Assembly: GCA_026713545.1 (NCBI GenBank) | Contig: JAPOOG010000115.1 | Span: forward strand, 45,951 to 109,950 | Source: Bryobacterales bacterium | Lineage (GTDB): Bacteria > Acidobacteriota > Terriglobia > Bryobacterales > UBA6623 | Length of the DNA stretch: 64,000 nt | Reading direction: 5' to 3' | Shown here: positions 39,935 to 49,943 of the stretch, in pieces | How positions within the stretch are numbered: the first letter of the stretch is position 1 | Layout of the letters: each line of letters starts with the position of its first letter | Made by a program: the position numbers and the translations under genes | The notes under the pieces: generated by a model | What the model was told of the DNA's origin: nothing | Seen by the model: the letters and a program-made list of their open reading frames with translations, nothing else | Databases searched by the model: none

Positions 39935-40780
39935 ATGAAACTTGCCTTGGTGCAGATGGAAAGCCGCATAGGCGAGATCGAGTCCAACGTGGCCACAGCC
40001 TGTGCCTACATCGATCAGGGGGCCCAGGGCGGCGCGGACTGCATCGTCCTGCCGGAGTTTTTCAGCACCGGCTACTTTCCGGTTTATCGCGACTACGACT
40101 ACTACGACCTCGCGTCGAACGAGTCCGGCCACGCGATCAGCTCCGTCAAAGCCAAAGCGCGCGAGCATGGCGTTCACATCATCGCCACATACTACGAGCA
40201 GGACGGCAGCGATCTCTACTACAACACCAGCATGCTCATCGACTCCGGCGGAGAGGTAGTCGGCAAATACCGAAAAGTGCAGATTCCCGCCTTTCGCGGG
40301 ATCGAGAAACTGTTCTTCCGTCCCGGATCGAAATTTCCCGTCTTCCCAATGAACGGTTGGAGCGCCGGCATCATGCTCTGCTACGACACCTTCTTCCCCG
40401 AGTCGGCCCGCTGTCTGGCGCTGGGCGGCGCCGAACTGATTCTGATTCCGTTCGGAGCCTCCGACACAGAGAAGTCCGTCTGGCGCGAGATGATGGTCAC
40501 CCGAGCCTTCGAGAACTGCGCGTACGTGGTGGCCTGCAACAGCGTCGGCGCCGTGCCGATGACTGACGGGGACACCTTCGTCATGGGCGGCCGGAGCGTG
40601 ATCGTCGACCCGCTCGGCCAAGTCGTGAGTGAGGCCGGACGCACCGAGAGCGAAATCGTCTATGGCGAGATCGACCGCAGCCAAGTCGAAGCTGCCCGAA
40701 AACGCTACTTCATGTTCCGCGACCGGCGCCCCGAAGCGTATGGCATCATCAGCACCCAGACCGAAGACATCGCACGCTGA
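39935..40780 (+). CDS. Carbon-nitrogen (nitrilase superfamily) hydrolase
   Basis: IVLPEFFSTGYFP (Glu), GKYRKVQIPAFRG (Lys), GIMLCYDTFFPESAR (Cys). Confidence 0.93.
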   Translation: MKLALVQMESRIGEIESNVATACAYIDQGAQGGADCIVLPEFFSTGYFPVYRDYDYYDLASNESGHAISSVKAKAREHGVHIIATYYEQDGSDLYYNTSMLIDSGGEVVGKYRKVQIPAFRGIEKLFFRPGSKFPVFPMNGWSAGIMLCYDTFFPESARCLALGGAELILIPFGASDTEKSVWREMMVTRAFENCAYVVACNSVGAVPMTDGDTFVMGGRSVIVDPLGQVVSEAGRTESEIVYGEIDRSQVEAARKRYFMFRDRRPEAYGIISTQTEDIAR

Positions 40781-40914
40781 AACAGTATCGGCCGAGTGCC
40801 GGTTCCGTTGGGCCAGCCGGGAATGACCTCGAAGACACCGCCGGCTGCGCAGAGAAGCGCAGGACCCTTACCCCACAGGTTGCCTGCCAGGCCGGAACTG
40901 CCCGTCAGGCTCCG

Positions 40915-42153
40915 CTAAATGAAAGCGATCGAGCCGTCGGCCCGGTAACCAGTACCGCGCTTCCAGGGTCTCGGCGGCATGCTGGGGAAGGCCTCTTCGT
41001 TCAACTCGACGCCCCAGCCGGGTTTGGTGGGGATGTCGACATAGCCGTCCTTTACCATGATCGGCTCTTTAAGAACGTCTTTTGACGCTCCGGAAACGGG
41101 CGCGCGGTATTCCAGAATCAGGAAGTTCGGCGTGGACGCGGCGAAATGGACGTTCACGGCAGTGGCGAGCGGGCTCATGGGGTTGTGCGGCGCGACCATG
41201 ATGTATTGGGCCTCGGCCATGGCAGCGATCTTTTTCATCTCCATGATGCCGCCGCAGACACAGATGTCGGGCTGCACAATGTCGAGCGCCTGGATGTTGA
41301 TCAAATCGCGGAATTCGTACTTGGTGTAGTTGCACTCGCCGCTTGCCAACGGGATGTTGACATGGTCGGCTAGCTTCTTCATCGCATCGAAGTTCTCGGG
41401 GCGGATGGGTTCTTCGAGCCAGAACGGGTAGAAGGGCTCGATTTCCTTCGCGACGCGAATCGCTCTCTGGACCTCGAAATAGCGGGCGTGGATATCAACT
41501 CCAATATCCACATCCGGGCCCACGGCCTCACGCACGGCGCCGACCCTTTGACCGGCAATGCGCGTGACCATGTTGTACGGCATCTGATTATCGCCGCGAT
41601 TGTGAGGTGACATCTTCACGGCGGTGTAGCCGTGCTGCTCGATCAAACGCTCGGCGTTTTCAGCGGCCTCCTGCGGACTGCTGCCGCCGATACTCTGATA
41701 AACACGGACTTTCTGGCGGACACGCCCGCCGAGAAGAGCCCAGCAGGGCAGCCCCGCCGCCTTGGCCGTGATGTCCCAGAGCGCGTGCTCGATGCCGCTG
41801 AGGGCCGAGTTGACGACAGAGCCGCCAGGGAAGCGCGTGGTGTTGTACATCAGGTCCCACAGGTATTGGATGTTTCGAGGGTCCTGGCCAACCAACCAGA
41901 GCTTGTAATCTTCGATGACTTTGACAGTTGCTTCATCAGGGCCGCAGGAATAAGCCTCGCCGATGCCTTCGATTCCCTGGTCGGTGAGCACCTTGACGTA
42001 GATCCAGTTTCGGCCGCCGTTCCAGACCATGAACGTCTTGATGTCGGTGATCTTGATCGCAGGCTTGTCGCCCATCGGAGCGGGCGCCTGGAAAGGCGCC
42101 GCCGCCAGTGGAGCCGCTACGGCGGCATTGCCGAGAAACTGTCTTCGCCTCAT
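40915..42153 (-). CDS. Mandelate racemase/enolase family protein with TAT-like signal (galactonate dehydratase-like)
   Basis: MRRRQFLGNAAVAAPLAAAP leader; VGVDIHARY, WLEEPIRPENF, ASGECNYTKYEFR, QPDICVCGGIMEMKKI, APHNPMSP. Confidence 0.9.
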   Translation of the reverse strand: MRRRQFLGNAAVAAPLAAAPFQAPAPMGDKPAIKITDIKTFMVWNGGRNWIYVKVLTDQGIEGIGEAYSCGPDEATVKVIEDYKLWLVGQDPRNIQYLWDLMYNTTRFPGGSVVNSALSGIEHALWDITAKAAGLPCWALLGGRVRQKVRVYQSIGGSSPQEAAENAERLIEQHGYTAVKMSPHNRGDNQMPYNMVTRIAGQRVGAVREAVGPDVDIGVDIHARYFEVQRAIRVAKEIEPFYPFWLEEPIRPENFDAMKKLADHVNIPLASGECNYTKYEFRDLINIQALDIVQPDICVCGGIMEMKKIAAMAEAQYIMVAPHNPMSPLATAVNVHFAASTPNFLILEYRAPVSGASKDVLKEPIMVKDGYVDIPTKPGWGVELNEEAFPSMPPRPWKRGTGYRADGSIAFI

Positions 42154-42188
42154 GACTCTTAACTTCCTTCAAGTGGGACGCTGTGGAT

Positions 42189-43352
42189 CTACAGCATGTG
42201 CAGCATGTGCTTGCGTTGGGACAGGGGCAAATCAATCCGTGCAGCGGCCTTTTGCGAAGCATACACGGACGTGATCATCTCGACCGTCCAGCGGCCGTCG
42301 TGCTCACTGCAAACGGGTTTGCGGTCTTTTTCGACGGCCTGGAACAAATCGTCGACGAGCAGCGCGTTAGCCATCATGCGGCCCTCAGCATGAAAGTCGC
42401 CGCCGACGGGACTGGTCAGCTTGATGGCCTCCCAATCACTCCCCGTACCCGGCGCCCAACCGGGTGACCGCAGAATATACGGCTGGCCGTTGGGATAAAT
42501 CTGGTTCGGCAAATAGATCACACCCTTGTTTCCATATATCGTCGTTCCAAAGCGCCGGGGGTGTGTCTGGTCGCTGGCTTTCGATCCGAAATAGCTATGG
42601 ACACCGTTGTCGAACGCGAACATCGCCGCAATCTGATTGCCGGCGATGGGTCCGATCGGCTCACTCGGGGTCCGCACATCGGCAGCTCCGATCTCACGGC
42701 CGTCATGCGTGACATGCGCAAACACCCACTTGGGATCGCCCAAGTAGTAGCGCATCATGTCACAGATGTGCGATCCGAGAACGACAAGGTCTTCGCCTCC
42801 GGCGCGGCGGTCTTCCTTGCCGCGCCCGCGGACTTCCTGGATCGTCCCAATCTCGCCCGCCTCAATCATGTCGCGTACCCGCTCGACGAACGGAGACTTA
42901 CGCATCTGGTGCGCCATTTGTACTTTGACGCCATTATGCTCGATCGCTGCGACCATCTTGTCGGCGTCGGCAAGGTCTTGGGCAAAGGGTTTTTCCAAGA
43001 AGATGTGACACCCGGCGTTCGCGGCGGCTGTGACCATCGCGACTCGCTGGTCAAGCCAACGAGGCCCGATGGCCACGAAGTCCGGTTTCTCTTTCTCGAG
43101 CATCTCGTGGTAGTCGGCGTAGGCCTTGCGGGCTCCTGTGCGTTCGACGGCCTTGGCCCGGCCTGCCGCGTCCGCATCGGAGACCGCCGCGACTTCCACG
43201 AAATCAAATGCCTGCCAGACGGTATCGAGCCCGTGTCCATAGTTGCCATGACCGGTGTGACCGATGATGCCGACGCGATACTTTTTCGGCTTGGCGGCGG
43301 CGGTAGCCGCTAATCCCGCGAGACTACCGTGAAGGAAGGATCGTCTGTTCAC
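42189..43352 (-). CDS. Gfo/Idh/MocA family oxidoreductase with TAT-like signal (GTG start)
   Basis: VNRRSFLHGSLAGLAATAAA leader; YRVGIIGHTGHGNYGHG; FLEKPFAQDLADADKMV. Confidence 0.88.
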   Translation of the reverse strand: MNRRSFLHGSLAGLAATAAAKPKKYRVGIIGHTGHGNYGHGLDTVWQAFDFVEVAAVSDADAAGRAKAVERTGARKAYADYHEMLEKEKPDFVAIGPRWLDQRVAMVTAAANAGCHIFLEKPFAQDLADADKMVAAIEHNGVKVQMAHQMRKSPFVERVRDMIEAGEIGTIQEVRGRGKEDRRAGGEDLVVLGSHICDMMRYYLGDPKWVFAHVTHDGREIGAADVRTPSEPIGPIAGNQIAAMFAFDNGVHSYFGSKASDQTHPRRFGTTIYGNKGVIYLPNQIYPNGQPYILRSPGWAPGTGSDWEAIKLTSPVGGDFHAEGRMMANALLVDDLFQAVEKDRKPVCSEHDGRWTVEMITSVYASQKAAARIDLPLSQRKHMLHML

Positions 43353-43470
43353 AGCGCAACTCCTGGAACCGCTGGTCACCGGGCAGAGTCTCAACTCCGA
43401 CCCGAAGCTGCCAGTAGATTCTAGCAGCATGCGGCGTGGGTCAAAATGCGGGCATCGAGGAAGCTCCTGG

Positions 43471-44382
43471 TCAGCGCCCTCGCACGGCGCGCAATCGACT
43501 CTCGAGAATCATTCCCGAATCGAAACATCGAATCAGCAGGTCCTTCGTGTCGGCGGGACCGAGAGCACTTTGGGGCACAAGACCGATAATCTCGCTCTCG
43601 ACGACATCAACACCCAGCGACGCCGCTTCCCGCCGCACGGCTTCGAAGGCGGCTCGCGGCGGGGTGCGCTCGAAGTCAACAAGGTTCATCGAAACTTGCG
43701 TCAATCCTCGCCCCGCGAGTGAAAGGCCCAACGCTTTCACCGCCGGCAAACCACCCGACGACTCTCGCACACGCCGTGCGACTTCCCGGGCGATCGTCCG
43801 GTCCGTCGTATCCAGATTCACGTTGAAAGCAATCAATAACGGTCGAACACCAAGCGCTGTTGCGCCGGCTGTCTCATGCAAGAAGGGTCCGCCTACATCA
43901 GGCCGACGTTTCTCATCGGCGGAAAGCGCAATTCGCAAGCCTTCGAACTGTCCCCGGCGCACGTTTTCGAGGGGCTTTCGCTGCTCATGTCGAGCCGCGG
44001 CCCCGTAAAAGTAGATCGGGATTCGCAGCTCAGTCCACAGACGCTCGCCCAAGCGGTGCGCTGCAGCGACGCATTCGTTCACTCCGACACCTTCGAGCGG
44101 AATGAGCGGGACCACGTCCAGGGCGCCCATGCGGGGGTGCATGCCCTGATGTCGGCGCAGGTCGACCGAACTGACCACTACCGCAGCCAGCCTAACAACG
44201 GCCTCCGTCACTGCCGCCAGACGGCCGGCGAATGTGAACACGGACCGGTGGTGATCGGCATCAGCAGAATCATCAAGGAGATAGACTCCCGGCGCGCGCT
44301 CGATCGCCGAGCGCATCCGGGCCAGCACGTTCGTATCCCGGCCCTCGGATACATTAGGAACGCACTCGATCCATTTGTCCAT
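43471..44382 (-). CDS. ftcD: Glutamate formimidoyltransferase
   Basis: IECVPNVSEGRDTNVLARMRSAIE...DSADADHHRSVFTFAG...HQGMHPRMGALDVVPLIPLEGV. Confidence 0.93.
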   Translation of the reverse strand: MDKWIECVPNVSEGRDTNVLARMRSAIERAPGVYLLDDSADADHHRSVFTFAGRLAAVTEAVVRLAAVVVSSVDLRRHQGMHPRMGALDVVPLIPLEGVGVNECVAAAHRLGERLWTELRIPIYFYGAAARHEQRKPLENVRRGQFEGLRIALSADEKRRPDVGGPFLHETAGATALGVRPLLIAFNVNLDTTDRTIAREVARRVRESSGGLPAVKALGLSLAGRGLTQVSMNLVDFERTPPRAAFEAVRREAASLGVDVVESEIIGLVPQSALGPADTKDLLIRCFDSGMILESRLRAVRGR

Positions 44383-44574
44383 GAGGGGTTCTCCACCCGA
44401 GCCCGCCGGGCTACTTGTTCGCAGACCGCGAGGGCCTAAGGCGCTCGGGGTCCAGCGAATCGCTGTCGGTCAGGGTGCCTGTAGATCCGGCCGGCTGTAT
44501 CGGCGCTGCGACGATCCCGAACGAATGTCCGGCCTGGAGAACTCTCTCCTTCTTGACTGCGAGCGCGCAAGGTT

Positions 44575-44748
44575 AGCCTGCATTTCCATTTCTCACCGCC
44601 AGAGCGCCGAAGCACGCGATACGACCGCCCTGACTTCGATGCGCTTGCTTGCCGAGATCGAAGTAAGGTCAATCACCAAGCGGCTCGCGCCTCGTCCTGA
44701 CGGCCCTCTCATGCATTTCACCTCGTCAAGTGGTGTGAAATGCAGGCT
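44575..44748. repeat. Dispersed repeat family C copy
   Basis: TAGCCTGCATTTCCATTTCTCACCGCC...AAGTGGTGTGAAATGCAGGCTA; core ACCAAGCGGCTCGCGCCTCGTCCTGACGGCCCTCTCA. Confidence 0.85.
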
Positions 44749-44838
44749 AGGGATTATATCCCAAAGCGACCAAATCCCCTGACATCCTTTGGCATTCTCC
44801 CCTTTGGTCAAGTCGGCAGCATCGCCTGTAAACGAGCG

Positions 44839-44847
44839 TGCTATAAT
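44839..44847 (+). promoter_or_regulatory. Extended -10 promoter element upstream of RRM gene
   Basis: TGCTATAAT, about 95 bp before the RRM ATG. Confidence 0.4.
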
Positions 44848-44942
44848 CCCTTGGTTTCAGTCTGTCCCTTCCCCATGCGTGGCTCTGCTGCCTGCAGATG
44901 AGCTCGCAAATAAACCAAAAGGCAGGAAAGATTCTCAGTAGA

Positions 44943-45368
44943 ATGGCTCATAACATTTATCTCGGCAATCTCCCCGAGTGGGTAACCGCCGCCGACATCA
45001 AGTCTTGGCTGGACAGCAGCGATCTGGTGTGCGATTCGGTACGCGTGATTCGAGATTTCGAAACACAGGAATCGAAGGGCTACGCCTTCGTAGAAGCTCC
45101 GAATCAGGAGGAGATGGAGGCCATCATTCAACGCTTCAATCGTGCACCGATTGACGGCAAGCTGTTGCGCGCAAAGACTGCCCATCCCAAGGGCGACCGC
45201 CCGGCCCAGAACCGCTCCCTCCGCAAGAGGCGGCGCAGGCGGGAAGCAGGCGACGACCAAGCGTTGCCGAGCGAGTCGAAATCGATGCAAGCCGGTTCCG
45301 AAGACAAGAAGGCCCTCCAGGACGAATCGGTGGGCACACTCGGCGAAGCGTTGCAGAAAGCTCTCTAA
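44943..45368 (+). CDS. RNA recognition motif (RRM) protein with basic tail
   Basis: MAHNIYLGNLPEWVTAADIKSWL...SKGYAFVEAPNQEEMEAIIQRFNRAPIDGKLLRAKTA; RNP1/RNP2-like motifs. Confidence 0.85.
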   Translation: MAHNIYLGNLPEWVTAADIKSWLDSSDLVCDSVRVIRDFETQESKGYAFVEAPNQEEMEAIIQRFNRAPIDGKLLRAKTAHPKGDRPAQNRSLRKRRRRREAGDDQALPSESKSMQAGSEDKKALQDESVGTLGEALQKAL

Positions 45369-45399
45369 AGAGCAAGCGCCCTCTTCAGCTCAGCCTTGG

Positions 45400-46476
45400 T
45401 CAGTTACGTTGCTCGGGAACGTTCGTGACCCAGTCCAGGATGCGGTCCATCGGTTGAGCTTGTTCTGTAATCCCGGTGGCTATCTTGACCGGTGCGGCCC
45501 GGCTGTCGTCGGTTCGGATTCTGCCTTCTTCGGCGCCGGTCGTCACTACACGAAGTGACTTCTTTTCGAACCGCAGGCCCTCGGGATGCAATAGGGCCAG
45601 AACCGACGCCCCATCCCAGAGGTAATAGCGGCCGGTTTGGATCAGATGCTCGACCGCCCCGAGGATTCCTGCGGCCAGACGAGCTCCGTGAGAACGGTTA
45701 CGCTTCAAGCGGTCCAACCACGCTTGATTCAAGGGCAGTTCATTCGTTACGTCCAACGGCACGATCGTGATGTCGAGCCCTTGAGCGGCCATCGCGATCA
45801 CCCGGTCCGCTCCGACCGGGTCCACAAAGAAGTTGTACTCGGCGGTCGCCAGCACTTCGGGTATCTCTGGGTCCCGCACGTTTCCCGGTACTCGCAACGC
45901 CCCGCCCATCACGACAAGCCGCTGGACGTTGCCGAGCAGATCCGGGCGCCGATCAAAAACAGCCGAGATGTTCGTCAACGGTCCCGTCGCCAGGACCGTT
46001 ACCGGTTGCTCGGCGTTCTCGAGCAAATCTACCAGCAACGCAACGGCGGCGCGGCGATCCGATCGCACATCCAGACCGTGGAGCATGGGAAGAGCCCTTA
46101 TGTAACTGCTCGTATCCCGCCATGTCTCGGGGAAGCTGTTCCGTCCGCGCAAGGCAGGATCGTGCCCCGCCACGGGCACATCGAATCCCATGGCCTCCAA
46201 CAACAGGCCGGACGTTTCGACAGCGCTGTCGCGGTATCCCAGCCCGTAGCTGACTGTCACGCCACGCAAGTCACAACAGCGTGAACCCGCCAGCATCAGC
46301 AGCGCGATGTAGTCGTCCGGCGCCCCGTCGTGGTCCAGGATGAGCGGAATCAAACCACGCTCGTCAACGCAGCTATTGAGCATCAGGACGACTGTCACGA
46401 GCGCACTTACAAGCCACGTTCGAGGTCTCATTCCCTTTGCAACAACCTTGGCGAACTGTAGACGGTGGCGGACCAC
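45400..46476 (-). CDS. Nucleoside hydrolase, probable lipoprotein
   Basis: MRPRTWLVSALVTVVLMLNSC lipobox; LILDHDGAPDDYIALLML; VLATGPLTNISAVF; ATAEYNFFVDPVGADRVI. Start could be 46431. Confidence 0.88.
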   Translation of the reverse strand: MVRHRLQFAKVVAKGMRPRTWLVSALVTVVLMLNSCVDERGLIPLILDHDGAPDDYIALLMLAGSRCCDLRGVTVSYGLGYRDSAVETSGLLLEAMGFDVPVAGHDPALRGRNSFPETWRDTSSYIRALPMLHGLDVRSDRRAAVALLVDLLENAEQPVTVLATGPLTNISAVFDRRPDLLGNVQRLVVMGGALRVPGNVRDPEIPEVLATAEYNFFVDPVGADRVIAMAAQGLDITIVPLDVTNELPLNQAWLDRLKRNRSHGARLAAGILGAVEHLIQTGRYYLWDGASVLALLHPEGLRFEKKSLRVVTTGAEEGRIRTDDSRAAPVKIATGITEQAQPMDRILDWVTNVPEQRN

Positions 46477-47672
46477 TAGGCGCTCTGCGTCATGATCTCA
46501 GCGAGCCGCGAGGCTACGATTTGGTCTTCCCCTTCCCGCAGCATCCAGACGCCCAACTCGATCCGGTCGGGAGGGCTTGACCGTACTTCGATCGACGGCG
46601 TGCCCATGCGCAGTTGCTCCTTGACCTCGGCCGCCGTGAACCCCAGCTTTGCCTCGTCCCAAAGAATCCGAAGGTGGGGGACATGGTAGTGGAGCGGAGG
46701 CGCAAACATCTCCGTCTTGATGCCGTCGATCTTTGAGACTTCGTCCGCGATGAATTTTACACGGCGCTCCCACTCCTGCCAGTCGGCGTCGTGGTCACGC
46801 TGCAGGTAGACCTCGACAGCAACGAGCATCGCAAGTAACGTCTCTTTACTCACCTTCATCCCACGGCCGATGCCACGGCTGTTCGGTGGAGCATTCACTC
46901 GGGCCGCCTTGATGAGATCCTTGCGACCCAGCAGGAGGCCGGCGTTCTGCGGGCCACAAATTCCCTTCCCTCCCGAGACGGTTACCAAGTCGAACCCCAT
47001 GTTCAGGTATTCCCAAAGATGCTCTTTCGGCGGTACGTCCGCGGCGCAATCGTCGAATGTCGGCACATTGTGTTTCTTGCCCAGTTCCGCGAACTCGGCG
47101 ACCTTGATCCGGCCATCCGGATCGTTAGTGTTGTTGAACAGCATCATGGCCGTGTTCTCGTTGATCGCGCCTTCGAGTTCTTCGCGTGTTTCAACCTCCA
47201 CGAACCGAACACCGCAATTCAGCACCGCCCGTTCATATCCGTAGCGGTGCGCTTTCTGGATAATCACTTCGTTCTTCAGACCTGTGGTATCCGGTAGTTG
47301 CTGAACGGCCTTGGACTCACCACGGGTAACGCACGCGGCCGTGCCCAGCGTCAGTCCTGACGCGGCGCCCGCCGTGACCATCGCCGCTTCGCAACCGGTC
47401 ATCTCCGCCAGCTTCTTGCCGACGGCATCGTGCAGGTCGTTGAGACGGACATAACGTGATGAAGCATAGACGTAGGCCTCGACGGCCTCGCGAGGCATCA
47501 GCGCCCCGGTGAGCATCGTGTACGGTTCTGCCGCGTTGATGAACTCGGTCAGTCCCAACTCGGCGAAATAATCGCGTGAGGCCGCCTTGGGAGGCGACAA
47601 CGTACATCCCGAACCACCCACGCCCAGCAGCGCGCCCGAGACACCGCATAAAAACCCTCTACGATTCGTCAT
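46476..47672 (-). CDS. SelA-like PLP-dependent enzyme with TAT-like signal
   Basis: MTNRRGFLCGVSGALLGVG leader; VTVSGGKGICGPQNAGLLLGRKDLIKAARVNAPPNSRGIGRGMKVSKE. Confidence 0.85.
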   Translation of the reverse strand: MTNRRGFLCGVSGALLGVGGSGCTLSPPKAASRDYFAELGLTEFINAAEPYTMLTGALMPREAVEAYVYASSRYVRLNDLHDAVGKKLAEMTGCEAAMVTAGAASGLTLGTAACVTRGESKAVQQLPDTTGLKNEVIIQKAHRYGYERAVLNCGVRFVEVETREELEGAINENTAMMLFNNTNDPDGRIKVAEFAELGKKHNVPTFDDCAADVPPKEHLWEYLNMGFDLVTVSGGKGICGPQNAGLLLGRKDLIKAARVNAPPNSRGIGRGMKVSKETLLAMLVAVEVYLQRDHDADWQEWERRVKFIADEVSKIDGIKTEMFAPPLHYHVPHLRILWDEAKLGFTAAEVKEQLRMGTPSIEVRSSPPDRIELGVWMLREGEDQIVASRLAEIMTQSA

Positions 47673-47729
47673 GGAAATCTCCTGTAGGAAGAAACTCAAT
47701 GGGCGCAGCAGGCGGGCGCCGCCACCAGA

Positions 47730-49220
47730 CTAAGGAGCGTCGACCCGTACATAGACTTGCGCAATCGCTTTCTCGCCACGCTCATTCGAGCGCTCGACAC
47801 GAGCGATGTAGTCGCCCGGCTTCTCATAGACGTGGGTTGTCACGGCGTAGCCGTCCTTGGCGTGCTTGTTGACGTTGCCGTCGGATTGCACCGTCACCGG
47901 CGGGCTGCCGTCACCGAAGCTCCACGTTTCCTTGCCGTGCGTAGTGCGGAACGCTCGGACCTTGAACGTCACCGTGTCGCCGGCTTTCAACCCCATCGTG
48001 GGGGAGTAGACCGCATGCAAGGTGGGCGGCACTTTCTCATCGCCCGGTGCGTCTGACGTCTTCGCTACGACTTGCACGATCCCGAAGTCATAGTCGGTGT
48101 TCCCCTGGCCGTCAGTAACTTTGAGAACCTCGCTGTAGACGCCCGGTTCTTGATAAGTGCGTTCGACCCTGGGTCCGGCGGCATCGGACCCATCGGTAAA
48201 CCGCCACGAAAAGCTCGCGATCCTTCCGCTCTTGGCCCAAGACTTGCTGCCGTCCAAAGCGACACTCTCTCCGGCCACAACAAAATGATGAGGCCGGGCT
48301 ACGGCGATCACCGACGGCTTGTGCTCCCAATGGTAGGCATTCCAAAGAAATGCGTATCCCTCCTGCGTGCCCCACTTGCCCGAAGGCTGCTTGCTCTTGA
48401 TTTCAAAATGCAAGTGCGACCAACCGCCGCTGCCGCCTTCCTTGCCCAGTAAGCCCAGCCGCTGACCAAGCCTGACACGCTTCCCCAATTCGACTTCTTC
48501 ATCAAACGAGTGCAGATGGCTGTAACGGTAGTACCAGCCGCGGCGATCACGGATGTAGATCACGTCATAGCGCGGCTGAACAGGCGTGCCTTCGTCCTGC
48601 CCGGAGAGCACTTCGTCGCCTAGCGAGACGACGAGACCGTCCGTCGCCGCGACAACCTCGATCCTCTCCTCTGCCCCACCGATATCCAGTCCACTGTGGT
48701 AATAGATCGCTCGGCTCGACGGCCTCTCCCCACCGTCCACAAAGACCGGCTCGTTCGACATCTGCGTATCGCTCGCGAACCAACGTTGCTTCACGGGATA
48801 GGCGAACGTACCCGGCTTGATGTAGGGATACCCCTTGGGCCAAAAGCGCAGCCGCGCATCCTTTTCGAGACCCCAGGGCCCGCCCTGGCGATGGCTGTTC
48901 GAACGATAGCCGCCCGTCACCGGGCAATCGACCTCGACCGTGCCTACCACCACCGGCAACTGATAGTTGCCGCAGTTCAGTGTGGTTCGGATGCCATCGA
49001 TCCGGACATCCACTTCGGCTTTTCGGATTGCGTCGCGGATGGGGTCCCCTATCTCGTTGACGCCAAGCAGCTTCACGGTCGTCGTGAAGCGATTGCTCAA
49101 CTCGACTTCCTGCGTCTCACCGACATCCAGGTCCGCCACACGGACCAGTTCGTAGATTACGCTGCGTTGACCAAATGCGGGGAGCGACAGCGCAAGGAGC
49201 AGCGGCACAAGACACTGCAT
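47730..49220 (-). CDS. M23 family metallopeptidase with PKD-like domains
   Basis: YHSGLDIGGAEERIEVVAATDGLVVSLG...GWSHLHFEIKS; PKD-like ALDGSKSWAKSGRIASFSWRFTDGS. Confidence 0.85.
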   Translation of the reverse strand: MQCLVPLLLALSLPAFGQRSVIYELVRVADLDVGETQEVELSNRFTTTVKLLGVNEIGDPIRDAIRKAEVDVRIDGIRTTLNCGNYQLPVVVGTVEVDCPVTGGYRSNSHRQGGPWGLEKDARLRFWPKGYPYIKPGTFAYPVKQRWFASDTQMSNEPVFVDGGERPSSRAIYYHSGLDIGGAEERIEVVAATDGLVVSLGDEVLSGQDEGTPVQPRYDVIYIRDRRGWYYRYSHLHSFDEEVELGKRVRLGQRLGLLGKEGGSGGWSHLHFEIKSKQPSGKWGTQEGYAFLWNAYHWEHKPSVIAVARPHHFVVAGESVALDGSKSWAKSGRIASFSWRFTDGSDAAGPRVERTYQEPGVYSEVLKVTDGQGNTDYDFGIVQVVAKTSDAPGDEKVPPTLHAVYSPTMGLKAGDTVTFKVRAFRTTHGKETWSFGDGSPPVTVQSDGNVNKHAKDGYAVTTHVYEKPGDYIARVERSNERGEKAIAQVYVRVDAP

Positions 49221-49499
49221 CCGCGGGAGCTTCAGCACCCTAGCTGCAAAGCACTGTGTTGGCATACCTCAGATCCGAATGTTGCAGACGCAGCCAGAAA
49301 TGCGGACAGGAGTCACTGCTATGGGAACAACTCGAGGCCAATATTCCCTCCTGTCCGGCCACCGACGCTGAGCATCGGAACCAGCCGCCCCAAGCGATGA
49401 AATTATAGCGATTTCAATCGCTAAAACCTATCGACCAAAACAAGACAGACAAAGTTTGCATGCAAAGTTCCGCAAACAAGTTCCCCGCGCAAGCCCGCA

Positions 49500-49889
49500 T
49501 TAAACCAGGATCGGCAACTCGATCAACAGCTCGTCCTGCGCGGCAAAATGTGCGCCGCAGTGCGGGCAGTTGAGGAACGGATAGAGCGTCGGTTGTTCGT
49601 ATTCGCCGCCGCACTCTCCGCACTGGATTTCGTCGTTGCCGCAGCGCACATGTTGAATGATCTTGCGCGACTCGTCGATGCGGGGTTCACGTCCCCGAAT
49701 CGAGAGAGAGCACCACGGGCAGAAATCGTACGCCTCGTACTCCCCTTCGGGATAGGGGAGCAGACAACGACGGCAGCACGGCGTGTTGCCAGTCGTGCGG
49801 CCGAGGTGCGCCAGCATCTCGTCACGCAGGCGGATCAGAGTCCGGCGGGCGTTGGGCTGTAGCTCGTCGAAATCCAACAATTTCGTCAC
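49500..49889 (-). CDS. Small zinc-ribbon-rich hypothetical protein
   Basis: Paired Cys motifs CCRRC, CPWC, CGNDEIQCGEC, CPHC in 129 aa. Confidence 0.65.
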   Translation of the reverse strand: MTKLLDFDELQPNARRTLIRLRDEMLAHLGRTTGNTPCCRRCLLPYPEGEYEAYDFCPWCSLSIRGREPRIDESRKIIQHVRCGNDEIQCGECGGEYEQPTLYPFLNCPHCGAHFAAQDELLIELPILV

Positions 49890-49943
49890 TCACCCGCCCC
49901 CGCTGTTGGACAGCCGTAGAGCCGCCCACGCTACAGCGTCAAC

